From assembly GCF_900116295.1 (NCBI RefSeq), contig NZ_FPAF01000015.1, forward strand, positions 23,924 to 87,923: a DNA stretch of 64,000 bases. The letters run 5' to 3'. The notes below the pieces were generated by a model, which had not been told where the DNA came from, searched no databases, and saw only the letters and a list, made by a program, of their open reading frames with translations. This document shows positions 17,732 through 26,205 of the stretch, piece after piece. Within the stretch, counting starts at the first letter, position 1, and each line of letters opens with the position of its first letter. This DNA comes from Bacillus sp. 103mf (GTDB lineage Bacteria > Bacillota > Bacilli > Bacillales > Bacillaceae_G). A program made the translations under genes and the position numbers.

Positions 17732-17854
17732 GTTGTTTTCTCCTCTCAATCAGCATAGTTTCATTATATGAAAAAAATTATGCTTCCCTCAATATTTTTT
17801 ATTTTTTTACAACATTTAATTCCCTATTTATCGAGTGAAAGCACTGGCACACAT

Positions 17855-17883
17855 CTAAAAAAGGATTGGCAAATGCCAATCCC
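17855..17883 (-). terminator. Terminator of pepA
   Basis: Stem GGATTGGC / GCCAATCC with AAAT loop; the minus strand continues into TTTTTT. Confidence 0.9.
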
Positions 17884-17891
17884 CTCCTTAC

Positions 17892-19379
17892 TTACTCTTC
17901 ATTTCCAAAGCTTTCAACAAGTGTTGCCAATGTACGCACCATTGCTCCTGTTCCTCCGCTTGGACCTAAGTCATGTGCGCTCTTTGTATCAGATGTTCCT
18001 GCGATGTCTAAATGCACCCAAGGTGTTTTTTCTGCAAATTCTCCAAGGAATACACCTGCCATAATCGCATGGCCATCACGCCCTGGCGAGTTATTTAAAT
18101 CTGCTAACTTACTATTTCGAACACGCTCTTTATCGCGTTCGAAAATCGGTAATTGCCACATTGGCTCATCTGTTTCCATCGATGCCTCTAGCACTTGCTC
18201 ATAAAATGCTTCGTTATTTGTCATAGCACCCGTTGTATGATTTCCAAGTGCAACAATAACACCACCTGTTAATGTCGCAACATCAACAAGATAATTTGCT
18301 CCAAGCTTCTTCGCATACGTAATACCATCAGCTAACGCTAAACGACCTTCTGCATCTGTATTTAATACTTCAATCGTTTTACCACTCATCGATGTAATCA
18401 CATCATCTGGTTTAAATGCAGTACCGCTCACCATATTGTCTGTAGAAGGAATAACAGCCACTACGTTTTGCTCTGGGCGAAGTTCACCGATAATTTCCAT
18501 TGCACCAAGAACAGCTGCCGCACCGCCCATATCGCCTTTCATACCAACCATGCTTTCGCGCGGTTTTAGAGAATAACCACCTGTATCGTATGTAATTCCT
18601 TTACCAACTAAACCAATTACATCTGTCCATTCTTCTTTACCTTTATATAAAAGAGCAATCATTTTTGGCGGCTCTGTAGAACCTTGATTTACCGCAAGCA
18701 GGGCGCCCATTCCAAGCTCTTCCATTTCTTCTTTCTCAAGAACTTTATAATCCATATCATACTTTTCCGCTAGTTCAACCGCATAATCGGCTAAAGCTGT
18801 TGCCGTTAACATATTTGGCGGCATATTCACAAGCGTACGCGCAGAGTTTGTAGCACGCCCGTGTACATAGCCAACTGTTAATGCAGCTTCAATTTCTTGC
18901 GGGTCTTCCTTTGTAATTACAACAAAGCTTTCTAATTGATGCGCTTCTTTTTTATCTGTTTTATATGTTAATAACTCATATGTGCCAAGGAAATATGTTT
19001 CTGCCGCAATATGCGCAACATCAATAGCGTCCATTTTATCTGTAACAAACGAATCTAACATAAATGCAACATTTTTCACTTTAGCACTTTGCAATGTTTT
19101 CGCTAACTTTCCGAGCGTACCTCGCAGTGTTTCTGTCGTATATCTTTCTTTTTTGCCAAGGCCAACAAAATAATAACGCTTTGTATCTGTTTTTCCTAAA
19201 CTATGTAATTTAGAAATGACTTTTTTCTTTGGAGAAATTTCCTTTTCATCTAGTAACACTTGTAAATGACCATCAAACGCTTGGTTTAATTCTTTCACAA
19301 AACTGCTCATTACCTCATCTTCAAATAAAGCAACAACTACCGCTTCATGACTTACTAATTCTTTTTGCACTTGAAACAT
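17892..19379 (-). CDS. pepA: Leucyl aminopeptidase (M17)
   Basis: A 495-residue cytosol aminopeptidase of family M17, a hexameric two-metal enzyme that removes N-terminal residues from peptides. The metal-binding segments are [15 protein letters not shown] (about 259-273) and [11 protein letters not shown] (280-290). The family signature [10 protein letters not shown] is at about 340-349, with the final Asp/Glu ligands intact. Start ATG 19379 follows AGGGGGTG; the long upstream open frame overlaps the DUF309 gene and is not coding. Corresponds in position to B. subtilis yuiE. The DUF309 gene lies 61 bases upstream on the same strand. Confidence 0.96.
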   Translation of the reverse strand: MFQVQKELVSHEAVVVALFEDEVMSSFVKELNQAFDGHLQVLLDEKEISPKKKVISKLHSLGKTDTKRYYFVGLGKKERYTTETLRGTLGKLAKTLQSAKVKNVAFMLDSFVTDKMDAIDVAHIAAETYFLGTYELLTYKTDKKEAHQLESFVVITKEDPQEIEAALTVGYVHGRATNSARTLVNMPPNMLTATALADYAVELAEKYDMDYKVLEKEEMEELGMGALLAVNQGSTEPPKMIALLYKGKEEWTDVIGLVGKGITYDTGGYSLKPRESMVGMKGDMGGAAAVLGAMEIIGELRPEQNVVAVIPSTDNMVSGTAFKPDDVITSMSGKTIEVLNTDAEGRLALADGITYAKKLGANYLVDVATLTGGVIVALGNHTTGAMTNNEAFYEQVLEASMETDEPMWQLPIFERDKERVRNSKLADLNNSPGRDGHAIMAGVFLGEFAEKTPWVHLDIAGTSDTKSAHDLGPSGGTGAMVRTLATLVESFGNEE

Positions 19380-19440
19380 GCTAGCACCCCCTGTTTTTTG
19401 TGTTTCTATTATATCCTTATTTTCGGGAAAATGCGACAAT

Positions 19441-19821
19441 TCAAACTTCTTCCATGTATAAAATAAATTGCGGGAGCTGCGGCAATTTCTGAATTTCCTC
19501 ATATGAAATTCGATTTATCTCTTTCGGTAACATTTCACGACACGTTTGAATGAAGTGTACAACTTTTTCAACATTCAAATTCCAATAAATCGGGCAATAC
19601 GGAGTTAAATACGCTTCAGCTACTCCCATCATTATCCGTGCCCCCTTTATATTTCCGTAGCTATAATGATACTGTGAGACTGTCATTTGCAATAAACCTT
19701 TTAAAAACAAATTCCCTCGATCTTCGAGCCACATTTCTTCTAATAAGTCATGGCACGTATAATAATCACCTTCATTATACTTTATAAAAAACTCATAATA
19801 CGCTAAAGGATAATCTTCCAT
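19441..19821 (-). CDS. DUF309 family protein
   Basis: A 126-residue, mostly helical cytoplasmic protein with the DUF309 core: [18 protein letters not shown] (about residues 14-31) and [21 protein letters not shown]. The conserved HDxxEExW could bind a metal, but no function is established. ATG 19821 is chosen because AGGGAGAG stands seven bases upstream; an ATG 12 codons earlier sits in repeat-like sequence without a site. Same strand as pepA and probably cotranscribed with it. Confidence 0.85.
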   Translation of the reverse strand: MEDYPLAYYEFFIKYNEGDYYTCHDLLEEMWLEDRGNLFLKGLLQMTVSQYHYSYGNIKGARIMMGVAEAYLTPYCPIYWNLNVEKVVHFIQTCREMLPKEINRISYEEIQKLPQLPQFILYMEEV

Positions 19822-19860
19822 CACTTCTCTCCCTTTACTGCGTTTTTTCTTCTCCATTTC

Positions 19861-20006
19861 ACTTTATCCTGCGATTCTGGGCGAGCCGCTTCCGCTTTTC
19901 TAAAGAAGTTAGGTGGGAGATAAACTGCTGGCATGCGCCCGATTGGTGAGGGCCGATAATCAGCGGGGGATGAAGACCCCCCCCACTGATTAAAGTTTCA
20001 CTTTAT
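19861..20006. repeat. Composite of repeat B fragment and degenerate bcr1-like element
   Basis: GGGCGAGCCGCTTCCGCTTTT (19879-19899) is one end of repeat B. From about 19911 a degraded minus-oriented bcr1-like copy ends in AAAGTTTCACTTTAT at 20006. Confidence 0.6.
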
Positions 20007-20020
20007 GATAACAAACAAAA

Positions 20021-20046
20021 GAAGTCTAGCGCCACAAGCGTCTAGA
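20021..20046 (-). terminator. Terminator of yuiC
   Basis: AGTCTAG / CTAGACT stem immediately after the yuiC stop; the minus strand continues into CTTTTGTTTG. Confidence 0.7.
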
Positions 20047-20673
20047 CTATTGCTGTTTTAAATATTGTGAGCGAAACACTTGCATTGTTTCGTCTTCATT
20101 TAAAAGCGTTAAATCTTGTTCTGTAAGTTTGCCATTTCCCATTTTCACAACGTAAACATTCACTTTTTTCTTTCCCCATTGATTATATACATCTCGCACG
20201 GTTTCATAATATAAATCAAGGCGATTCCCTTGAATTGCACCGCCTTTATCCGCCACAACACCGTAGCCATATCCAGGAACGAACAGAATCGTCCCAATCG
20301 GAAATACGCGAAGATCAGCTGCGATGGTTGAATATATATCCCTCTTTACTTTCACTCCGGAATATGTAATCCCGTACTCAGGATGTCCTTTTGTTTTTCC
20401 TGTTGACTCCATACCAGCTGTATATCCTGTGGCAGTAACTTCCATCTGGTGGTACTTTGACCAATCTTTTGCATTCTCTAAAGCACGAATAACTTCGGCA
20501 CTTGGAATCGCCTGCTTATTTTGTTCAGCTGCGTGTACTACTTTCACTTCATTTTTCTTATACATATGAATCATTTCAGAAAGAGAGATTCCTGACATAG
20601 CTTGCCAAGTTACACATAATGCAGCTATAAATAAGCAAATCATTATCATGCGAATGCTATATCGTTTTATCAT
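20047..20673 (-). CDS. yuiC: 3D-domain (YuiC-like) cell-wall protein
   Basis: A 208-residue protein with one N-terminal membrane or signal segment (about residues 8-25) and a C-terminal 3D (Asp-Asp-Asp) double-psi beta-barrel domain. The three motif aspartates are in [19 protein letters not shown] and RLDLYYE. Stationary-phase survival muralytic enzymes (Sps/YuiC, YocH) of this kind are lytic transglycosylases acting on peptidoglycan; the fold is clear but the activity is inferred. Start ATG 20673 is the best fit to the hydrophobic segment, although GGAG is 14 bases away; a GTG five codons earlier is too close to it. Adjacent to yuiB as in B. subtilis. Confidence 0.85.
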   Translation of the reverse strand: MIKRYSIRMIMICLFIAALCVTWQAMSGISLSEMIHMYKKNEVKVVHAAEQNKQAIPSAEVIRALENAKDWSKYHQMEVTATGYTAGMESTGKTKGHPEYGITYSGVKVKRDIYSTIAADLRVFPIGTILFVPGYGYGVVADKGGAIQGNRLDLYYETVRDVYNQWGKKKVNVYVVKMGNGKLTEQDLTLLNEDETMQVFRSQYLKQQ

Positions 20674-20732
20674 TTTCGTTTTCCACACTCCTTCATCGTT
20701 ATTGTGCCCCAACTGATGAAGGAAATATTCAT

Positions 20733-20761
20733 GAAAAAAGCTCCTAAAAAAAAGGAGCTTC
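20733..20761 (-). terminator. Terminator of yuiB
   Basis: AGCTCC / GGAGCT stem; the minus strand ends in TTTTTTC. It overlaps the yuiB stop codon. Confidence 0.85.
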
Positions 20762-21077
20762 AAAACATTTGATATCCACGTTGTCGTAATGATTTGATCA
20801 CAATGCCAGATAAAGCGGCACCGACTAAGCCAGTTGATAAGATCATAATATCAGCTTGTCCAAGGTGAAGAAAGCTTGTTCCTAATGAAGTGAACGCTTC
20901 TTTCGGCTGTACAAAGTAATCTAAAAAATCAACTTTATCAATAATAAACACACAAATAAGCGGATATACGACAACCATGACCCATGTTGCTCGTAAAATC
21001 ATATTTAATAAAAAACCAATTCCAAAAAATAAAACTAAGAATAACATCATAGAAATTAATAAAACGGGTATGCTCAT
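20760..21077 (-). CDS. yuiB: YuiB-like small membrane protein
   Basis: A 105-residue protein with three predicted membrane segments (about residues 3-22, 30-45 and 76-95) and the usual YuiB ending (LRQRGYQMF). Function is unknown. ATG 21077 is preferred over the ATG at 21086 because GGGATGG lies at proper distance only from the former; this also gives 105 residues, the length I recall for B. subtilis YuiB. Follows the Nudix gene by 15 bases and probably shares its transcript. Confidence 0.83.
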   Translation of the reverse strand: MSIPVLLISMMLFLVLFFGIGFLLNMILRATWVMVVVYPLICVFIIDKVDFLDYFVQPKEAFTSLGTSFLHLGQADIMILSTGLVGAALSGIVIKSLRQRGYQMF

Positions 21078-21092
21078 TATTTCCATCCCTTC

Positions 21093-21590
21093 TTATTTAT
21101 TTTCTGTATTTCCTACAAAAATGTTATATACTGTATAGCCAAATTGCTCTCCTGGATTTAACGTCCCGTCCATTTGTAAAAGCGGAGCTGGCATCGCTTC
21201 TAATAAATACTGTATTAACACGGAAGCATGTTCATCATGTGCGATATCTGTCGGAAATAAGAATGCTCCTTCAGACAATTCTCGCTCCTGAATGATAATA
21301 TGTTCTCCTTTTGGTTCTAAAAGAAAAATAATCATATTGTCACTAATCTCACCCTGTATGACACCTGATCGAACACTCATTATTCCTTTCACACTCGTAG
21401 CAATTCCTGTCTCCTCTAACACTTCACGCTGCACTGCTTGATCGATTGTTTCTCCTTCATTGACAAAACCAGCAGGCAATGACCATTTTCCTTTTAATCC
21501 GCCATATTTTTTCTTAACGACAAGCCACCTTCCATCTGACGTTATGACAAGACCACTTACCGCTAACCATACCTTTCCACGTTTACTCAT
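21093..21590 (-). CDS. Nudix hydrolase
   Basis: A 165-residue Nudix protein. The complete Nudix box GX5EX7REUXEEXGU is present at about residues 41-63 (begins GFVNEGET, ends REVLEETGI). Family members hydrolyse nucleoside diphosphates linked to another group; the substrate here is unknown. The N-terminus WLAVSGLVITSDGRWLVVKKKYGGLKGKWSLPAG is the normal first part of the fold. Start ATG follows GGAAGGGG. Located between yumB and yuiB. Confidence 0.9.
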   Translation of the reverse strand: MSKRGKVWLAVSGLVITSDGRWLVVKKKYGGLKGKWSLPAGFVNEGETIDQAVQREVLEETGIATSVKGIMSVRSGVIQGEISDNMIIFLLEPKGEHIIIQERELSEGAFLFPTDIAHDEHASVLIQYLLEAMPAPLLQMDGTLNPGEQFGYTVYNIFVGNTENK

Positions 21591-21743
21591 TATTAGAAAC
21601 CCCTTCCGGTCAAACGAACAGAATATTCACTCTTTTCTTCCATTATACTATAAAGATTTCAAAAGGAGAACGAGGTGAAATGCGCTCTCTATGTAAAAAG
21701 AACTTTATTTATTTTGTAATATTCAGTAAAATTAAAACAACAA

Positions 21744-21776
21744 AAAACAGAAACAGCCGATAGCCGTTTCTGTTTT
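21744..21776 (-). terminator. Terminator of yumB
   Basis: AAAACAGAAAC / GTTTCTGTTTT stem just past the yumB stop. Confidence 0.8.
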
Positions 21777-21786
21777 GAATTACAAA

Positions 21787-22995
21787 TTAAAATAATTTTA
21801 ACTTACCTTTTTTAAGAACTAATAAAGGTCCGCCAAGTATAAATAGGTAACGGTTGTCGATTACTTTCTTCATGAATGAAGCTTTCCAGCCAGTTAATTT
21901 TTTGCCCATTACAACGCCCATTGCATCGTCATGTCCTAATGAACATACAGAACCTTTGTTATCGAATACAAACTTCTGCATTTCGCCTTTACCACGAACA
22001 AGAACGGCTAAGTTATGTGCAATGTTGTAACCTTGTTGAATCGCAATTTGTGCTGTTGGTGGGTATGGACGGTTAATTTCTTCGTTAATGATTAACGCTG
22101 CATCACCAACCATGAATACTTCTTCATGACCTGGAGCGTGCATGTACTCGTCCACTTTTACACGACCGCGCATTGCTTCAAAGCCAGACTCTTCTACAAT
22201 ACCGTTACCGCGAACACCTGCAGCCCAAACTACAGTTGCAGATTTCAATAATTCTACATCGTCGCCGTTTGCAACAAGAATACCTTCTTCAGTTGCTTCT
22301 TTAATAGCTGTACCAATGCGGAATTCTACACCTTTTTTCTCTAATTGTTTTACAGCGTACTCAACTAGCTCTGGATCGAAACCAGGAAGTGCTGTTGGAG
22401 CAGCTTCAACACAAATGATACGCGCTTTTTCACGAGGAACATCATACTCTTCGCAAAGCTCAGGAACACGGTTTGCAAGCTCACCTACATACTCGATACC
22501 TGTAAATCCAGCACCGCCGACAACGATTGTAACTAACTCATCGCGTTTTTCCGAAGCATATAGAGAAAACATGTACTCCATATGATCACGAATTTGACGA
22601 GTTGCATTAATGTTAGCAATAGAGAATGCATGCTCTTTTAATCCTTTAATTCCAAACGTTTCAGACTCGAAACCAAGACCGATTACTAAGTAATCATACT
22701 CTAGCTCGCCATTCTTTAAGATAACGCGCTTTTCAGCTGCTTTAATTTCTACAACTGTGTCTTGTACGAAGTTTACTTTGTTTGTGTCGATTACATCTTT
22801 AATGTCTAAACGAACTTTGTCATGATGCAACGTACCAGCTGCACTTTCATGTAACCAAGTTGCTTGATAATGATAGCTGTTGTTATTTACTAATGTGATT
22901 TCAGCTTCACTTACAGATAATGTTTTTTGCAGACGAACAGTAGTAATCATTCCGCCATAACCTGCGCCTAGAACTACGATTTTTGGCTTCTTCAC
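21787..22995 (-). CDS. yumB: Type II NADH dehydrogenase (NDH-2, YumB-like)
   Basis: A 402-residue FAD-dependent NADH:quinone oxidoreductase of the membrane-associated, non-proton-pumping kind. The FAD Rossmann motif [10 protein letters not shown] is near residue 8. The NADH-binding motif [16 protein letters not shown] is near 160-175, and the second FAD contact [10 protein letters not shown] near 293. The C-terminal region [16 protein letters not shown] and the basic end [18 protein letters not shown] suit membrane attachment. Start GTG 22995 (VKKPK) is preferred; a GTG three codons earlier is only 2-3 bases from GAGGG. Divergent from yumC. An inverted repeat (23067-23094) in its upstream region may be an operator. 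Confidence 0.92.
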   Translation of the reverse strand: MKKPKIVVLGAGYGGMITTVRLQKTLSVSEAEITLVNNNSYHYQATWLHESAAGTLHHDKVRLDIKDVIDTNKVNFVQDTVVEIKAAEKRVILKNGELEYDYLVIGLGFESETFGIKGLKEHAFSIANINATRQIRDHMEYMFSLYASEKRDELVTIVVGGAGFTGIEYVGELANRVPELCEEYDVPREKARIICVEAAPTALPGFDPELVEYAVKQLEKKGVEFRIGTAIKEATEEGILVANGDDVELLKSATVVWAAGVRGNGIVEESGFEAMRGRVKVDEYMHAPGHEEVFMVGDAALIINEEINRPYPPTAQIAIQQGYNIAHNLAVLVRGKGEMQKFVFDNKGSVCSLGHDDAMGVVMGKKLTGWKASFMKKVIDNRYLFILGGPLLVLKKGKLKLF

Positions 22996-23570
22996 CCTAA
23001 TCACAACCCTCTTCTTTATATAGATAGTTAAAAATAATAAAAATAGTGCTAAAACAAATGAAATGCTAAGAATGTAAAAGTTCTCACATTCTTAACAAAA
23101 CCAAAAACAAGTTTGAAAAATGTTACGAAATTTGTCATAAAAAATTAATACATTTACCTTCCTATATTAGTCGTTTTCTTTTTACTTTTCAAGCACTTGT
23201 AGAATTATCAATATTTTAAAATAACGTAGTCTTTTTAAGTTTTTCGACATTTGCTTATTCACTAAGTGTATAAAGCTTTTCACCCAGTTTTTTGCTTTCT
23301 GTGATGCCGTATATATATTAGAATTACGAAAAAATACATATAATTACCAAACATTGCATCCTTTACTTACTGGCTAGTTTCTTCTTTGTATAACAAATCT
23401 ATACAAAGTGCATATACGATTCAGTCGTTTTCTACGGCTTTTTTTTATAAAATATGATATTATTTGTCTTGGGTGCGCTTGCACTCCGCTCATGAAAGTT
23501 TCGTATAACATACATACGAGTGTATATAGGATAAGCACGAAAAATTTCCTAATTATAGGGGGAGTAAACA
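22996..23570. promoter_or_regulatory. Divergent yumB/yumC control region with two inverted repeats
   Basis: Five hundred and seventy-five bases without a gene. TAAGAATGT (23067-23075) and ACATTCTTA (23086-23094) flank a 10-base centre about 70 bases before yumB. CTTTGTATA (23384-23392) and TATACAAAG (23400-23408) flank a 7-base centre about 160 bases before yumC. Both are perfect 9-base arms. Neither matches the Rex box TTGTGAA-N4-TTCACAA. Confidence 0.5.
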
Positions 23571-24560
23571 GTGACAGAAAATCAAAAGGTATACGACATC
23601 ACTATTATTGGTGGAGGCCCAACTGGATTATTCACAGCTTTTTATGGCGGTATGAGACAAGCAAGCGTAAAAATTATCGAAAGCTTGCCACAACTCGGCG
23701 GTCAATTATCCGCATTATATCCTGAAAAGTACATATATGATATCGCAGGTTTTCCAAAAATTCGTGCACAAGAACTTATTAACAACTTAAAGGAACAAAT
23801 GAGCAAGTTCGAACCAACCATTTGCCTAGAAGAAGCTGTACAAACGATAGAAAAACAAGAAGATGGTGTGTTCAAACTTGTAACAAATAAAGAAACACAC
23901 TATTCTAAGTCCGTCATCATTACAGCTGGAAACGGCGCGTTTAAGCCGCGTCCTTTAGAATTAGAAGGCACAGAGAAATTCGAAAAAACAAACTTACATT
24001 ATTTCGTTGATGATATGAATAAATTTGCTGGCAAACGCGTTGTCGTCTTTGGCGGCGGAGATTCTGCTGTAGACTGGACAATGATGTTAGAGCCAATCGC
24101 AGAAGAAGTAACAATCGTTCACCGCCGTGATAAATTCCGCGCACATGAGCATAGCGTCGAAACGTTAATGAACTCGCGCGCACTAGTAAAAACACCATAC
24201 GTTCCAGTTGAACTTATAGGTGAAGAAAAAATTGAACAAGTTATACTTCAACATGTGAAAACAGAAGAGACAGTTGTCATTGATGTTGATGATGTCATCG
24301 TAAACTACGGATTCGTCTCTTCCCTTGGTCCAATTAAAGATTGGGGCTTAGATATCCAAAAGAACAGCATCGTTGTAAATTCTAAAATGGAAACAAACGT
24401 CCCTGGCATTTACGCAGCTGGTGATATTTGCACATACGAAGGAAAAGTAAAACTAATCGCATGCGGCTTTGGCGAAGCCCCAACAGCAGTAAACAACGCA
24501 AAAGCATACTTCGATCCAAATGCGAAGCTGCAACCAATGCATAGTTCTAGTATGTTTTAA
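23571..24560 (+). CDS. yumC: Ferredoxin/flavodoxin-NADP+ reductase, thioredoxin-reductase type
   Basis: A 329-residue homodimeric FNR that passes electrons between NADPH and ferredoxin or flavodoxin. FAD motif [17 protein letters not shown] is at about residues 10-27; NADPH motif [15 protein letters not shown] near 159-173; second FAD contact [13 protein letters not shown] near 283. It lacks the CxxC redox pair of true thioredoxin reductases, as expected for this class. The start codon is GTG, eight bases after AGGGGGAG. Essential in B. subtilis. Ends in a strong terminator before the repeat cluster. Confidence 0.95.
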   Translation: MTENQKVYDITIIGGGPTGLFTAFYGGMRQASVKIIESLPQLGGQLSALYPEKYIYDIAGFPKIRAQELINNLKEQMSKFEPTICLEEAVQTIEKQEDGVFKLVTNKETHYSKSVIITAGNGAFKPRPLELEGTEKFEKTNLHYFVDDMNKFAGKRVVVFGGGDSAVDWTMMLEPIAEEVTIVHRRDKFRAHEHSVETLMNSRALVKTPYVPVELIGEEKIEQVILQHVKTEETVVIDVDDVIVNYGFVSSLGPIKDWGLDIQKNSIVVNSKMETNVPGIYAAGDICTYEGKVKLIACGFGEAPTAVNNAKAYFDPNAKLQPMHSSSMF

Positions 24561-24563
24561 CAG

Positions 24564-24617
24564 AAAGAGACTGATTCCAAAGGCACTTAAGCGCCTTTGC
24601 GAATCAGTCTCTTTTTT
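24564..24617 (+). terminator. Terminator of yumC
   Basis: Long stem AGAGACTGATTC / GAATCAGTCTCT with an inner AAGGC/GCCTT helix, then TTTTTT. Confidence 0.93.
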
Positions 24618-24620
24618 ACA

Positions 24621-24823
24621 TGCCCAGCAATATATATCGGCGGAAGTGGAACATATATCGGCGATTCGACACAATATAAAGTGAAACTTCCATCAGTGAC
24701 GACTTTCTCACTGATGGAAAGCCCGCCCAATCGGGCTTTTACGGGCAGTCGTCTTCTCCATGCTTCCACAACCTGTACTGCCCGTTAATGCGGGATAAAG
24801 ACCCCTCGACGATGTTCGACACG
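24621..24823. repeat. Repeat D carrying a bcr1-like insertion
   Basis: Repeat D sequence (24621-24680, then 24799-24823) is split by a bcr1-like element. The uninterrupted equivalent is at 63039-63118 in the opposite orientation, where CGATTCGACATGATATAAAG runs straight into ACCATTCGACGATG. Confidence 0.8.
24676..24799 (+). mobile_element. bcr1-like element inserted in repeat D
   Basis: Bounded by ATAAAG at both ends (24676 and 24795). It starts ATAAAGTGAAACTTCCATCA with hairpin CCATCAGTGA / TCACTGATGG, then a CCCGCCCAATCGGGC hairpin, and ends CGGGATAAAG. At 124 bp it is shorter than the 156-bp copies. The matching empty site in this window has one ATAAAG. Confidence 0.8.
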
Positions 24824-24845
24824 TAATTCCCCTATCCTCCACCTG

Positions 24846-24885
24846 TATAATTATGGTACAATCGATAAGAACGTTTGTTCTTATC
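24846..24885 (+). promoter_or_regulatory. Promoter with perfect palindrome, partly LexA-like
   Basis: GATAAGAAC (24864-24872) and GTTCTTATC (24877-24885) flank GTTT. The centre GAAC-N4-GTTC is the core of the Bacillus LexA/DinR box, but the outer bases are A/T rather than C/G. TATAAT and TACAAT -10 candidates lie at 24846-24862, just upstream. Confidence 0.55.
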
Positions 24886-24907
24886 AAAAAGAGAGGATGA
24901 TACAATA

Positions 24908-25384
24908 ATGCAACCTACAATTATAAAAAAAGAAGCTTTTCAAGCCATCGGGATTTCTATTACTACAAACAACGAACTGGAAATGTCCAGCGCCGGAAAA
25001 ATCCCTCATCTATGGAATCAATACTTCCAAGAGCAAATTACCAACCAAATTCCTAACAAAACTACACAAACAGAAACGCTCGCATTGTATTCCAACTATG
25101 AATCCGATGAAACAGGTCGCTATACGTATACAATTGGTGTTCCTGTTTCTACTGTCATTGATACACCAGAAAACATGACATCATTCACGATCCCAGCTGC
25201 TACATACGCCGTATTTACAACGCGCAAAGGGCCGCTATCCGAAATCATCGCAGAAGCATGGCAAGATATTTGGAACTGGTCAAAAGAAAATAAACGTGCG
25301 TTCACAACGGACTTCGAGCTGTATGATGAACGAACTTTCGATCCAAATGATGCTCAAGTTGACATTTATATTGCACTTGCTTAA
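24908..25384 (+). CDS. GyrI-like (AraC effector-binding domain) protein
   Basis: A 158-residue stand-alone effector-binding domain protein of the GyrI-like superfamily. Features are the N-terminal KKEAFQAIGISITTNNE strand, IPHLWNQYFQEQI, YTIGVPVS and the C-terminal DFELYDERTFDPNDAQVDIYIAL; members bind small amphipathic ligands. No HTH domain is present. Start ATG 24908 follows AGAGGATG. Its leader carries a palindrome with a LexA-like core, notable because E. coli SbmC/GyrI is SOS-induced; that link is only suggestive. Followed by its own terminator, so it is a single-gene unit. Confidence 0.8.
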   Translation: MQPTIIKKEAFQAIGISITTNNELEMSSAGKIPHLWNQYFQEQITNQIPNKTTQTETLALYSNYESDETGRYTYTIGVPVSTVIDTPENMTSFTIPAATYAVFTTRKGPLSEIIAEAWQDIWNWSKENKRAFTTDFELYDERTFDPNDAQVDIYIALA

Positions 25385-25389
25385 TACAC

Positions 25390-25422
25390 AAAAAGACGCA
25401 AGCAGCTGCTGTGTCTTTTTTT
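25390..25422 (+). terminator. Terminator of the GyrI-like gene
   Basis: AAAAAGAC / GTCTTTTT stem with an inner AGCAGCTGCT palindrome and a T-run. Confidence 0.85.
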
Positions 25423-25506
25423 ATATCCACTTCTCGTTATACCTTTATATATTTTTTAATCAACATATGGATATAACATCAAACCTAAAAAAAGCCTTAC
25501 ATTACA

Positions 25507-25555
25507 TATCGCCGAATCTTACAAAACTGTTATGTTTCTGTAAGATTCGGCGATA
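25507..25555. repeat. 17-bp perfect inverted repeat
   Basis: Arms 25507-25523 and 25539-25555 are exact complements (TATCGCCGAATCTTACA on the left) around 15 bases. No T-run follows. It could be a transcription stop, an RNA-stability hairpin, or a small palindromic repeat. Confidence 0.8.
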
Positions 25556-25623
25556 GTAAGTCCATACGTTCTCCTGCATAATAAGCGTATAACAACAAGA
25601 AAAGATTTCATGAGGTGATACAT

Positions 25624-25941
25624 ATGAATGGAAATAAAATATTATCTGCTCTTTCGTACTTTAGTGTTCTCTTTGCACCTATCTTGTTCCCGCTAATCGT
25701 TTGGATTGTAGGCGATTACGAAACAAGAACTCATGCTAAACGCGCTCTATGGACACATATTCTTCCGAGCATCGCTATCTTTATAGGACTTGCAGTATTA
25801 GGAGTTATGGATGCTGGTTTTAATCAGCCAGCTGAGACACTTGCTCTTAGTGCAGTGATTGTAGTATGCATTTGTGCCCTAATTAGCCTATACTACTTTA
25901 TTTGGAATATGGTAAAAGGAATTACAGTCCTTAAAGGATAA
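25624..25941 (+). CDS. DUF4870-like membrane protein
   Basis: A 105-residue protein with three predicted membrane segments (about residues 7-27, 45-62 and 75-98). The segment SYFSVLFAPILFPLIVWIVGDYETRTHAKRALWTH matches the DUF4870/Tic20-like pattern in which a first helix pair is followed by a polar motif with HAK. No function is known. Start ATG 25624 follows GAGGTGAT. Single gene downstream of a strong inverted repeat. Confidence 0.75.
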   Translation: MNGNKILSALSYFSVLFAPILFPLIVWIVGDYETRTHAKRALWTHILPSIAIFIGLAVLGVMDAGFNQPAETLALSAVIVVCICALISLYYFIWNMVKGITVLKG

Positions 25942-26038
25942 CTTCTTCCATTGAACTACCCCCACCTACCGTTTCGTGCTTGAGGTGGCGGTCTTCTCAC
26001 TAGATATGATAAAAAAGGATTCCCCAAGTTAAAAACGC

Positions 26039-26087
26039 AACCACCCAATATCTCACATAAGAGCCGTTTGGTGGTTTTTCCTTTTTC
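26039..26087 (+). terminator. Terminator-like hairpin upstream of the MFS gene
   Basis: AACCACC / GGTGGTT stem with a 24-base loop, followed by TTTTT. Probably ends transcription from the DUF4870-like gene. Confidence 0.6.
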
Positions 26088-26205
26088 AACATGAAAAATC
26101 CACTGGGCAAATTCTACTTTTTTGAATACAATAAAAAAGTATCTGTATAGAAAGATTAGAAACTGTTAACAAAGATAAAAAGACATATGACAGAAAGGGA
26201 TTCAT

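Noticed and set aside
22142-22585. 147-codon plus-strand frame inside yumB
   Set aside because: Antisense to the FAD/NADH-binding protein; Ser/Thr-rich shadow translation.
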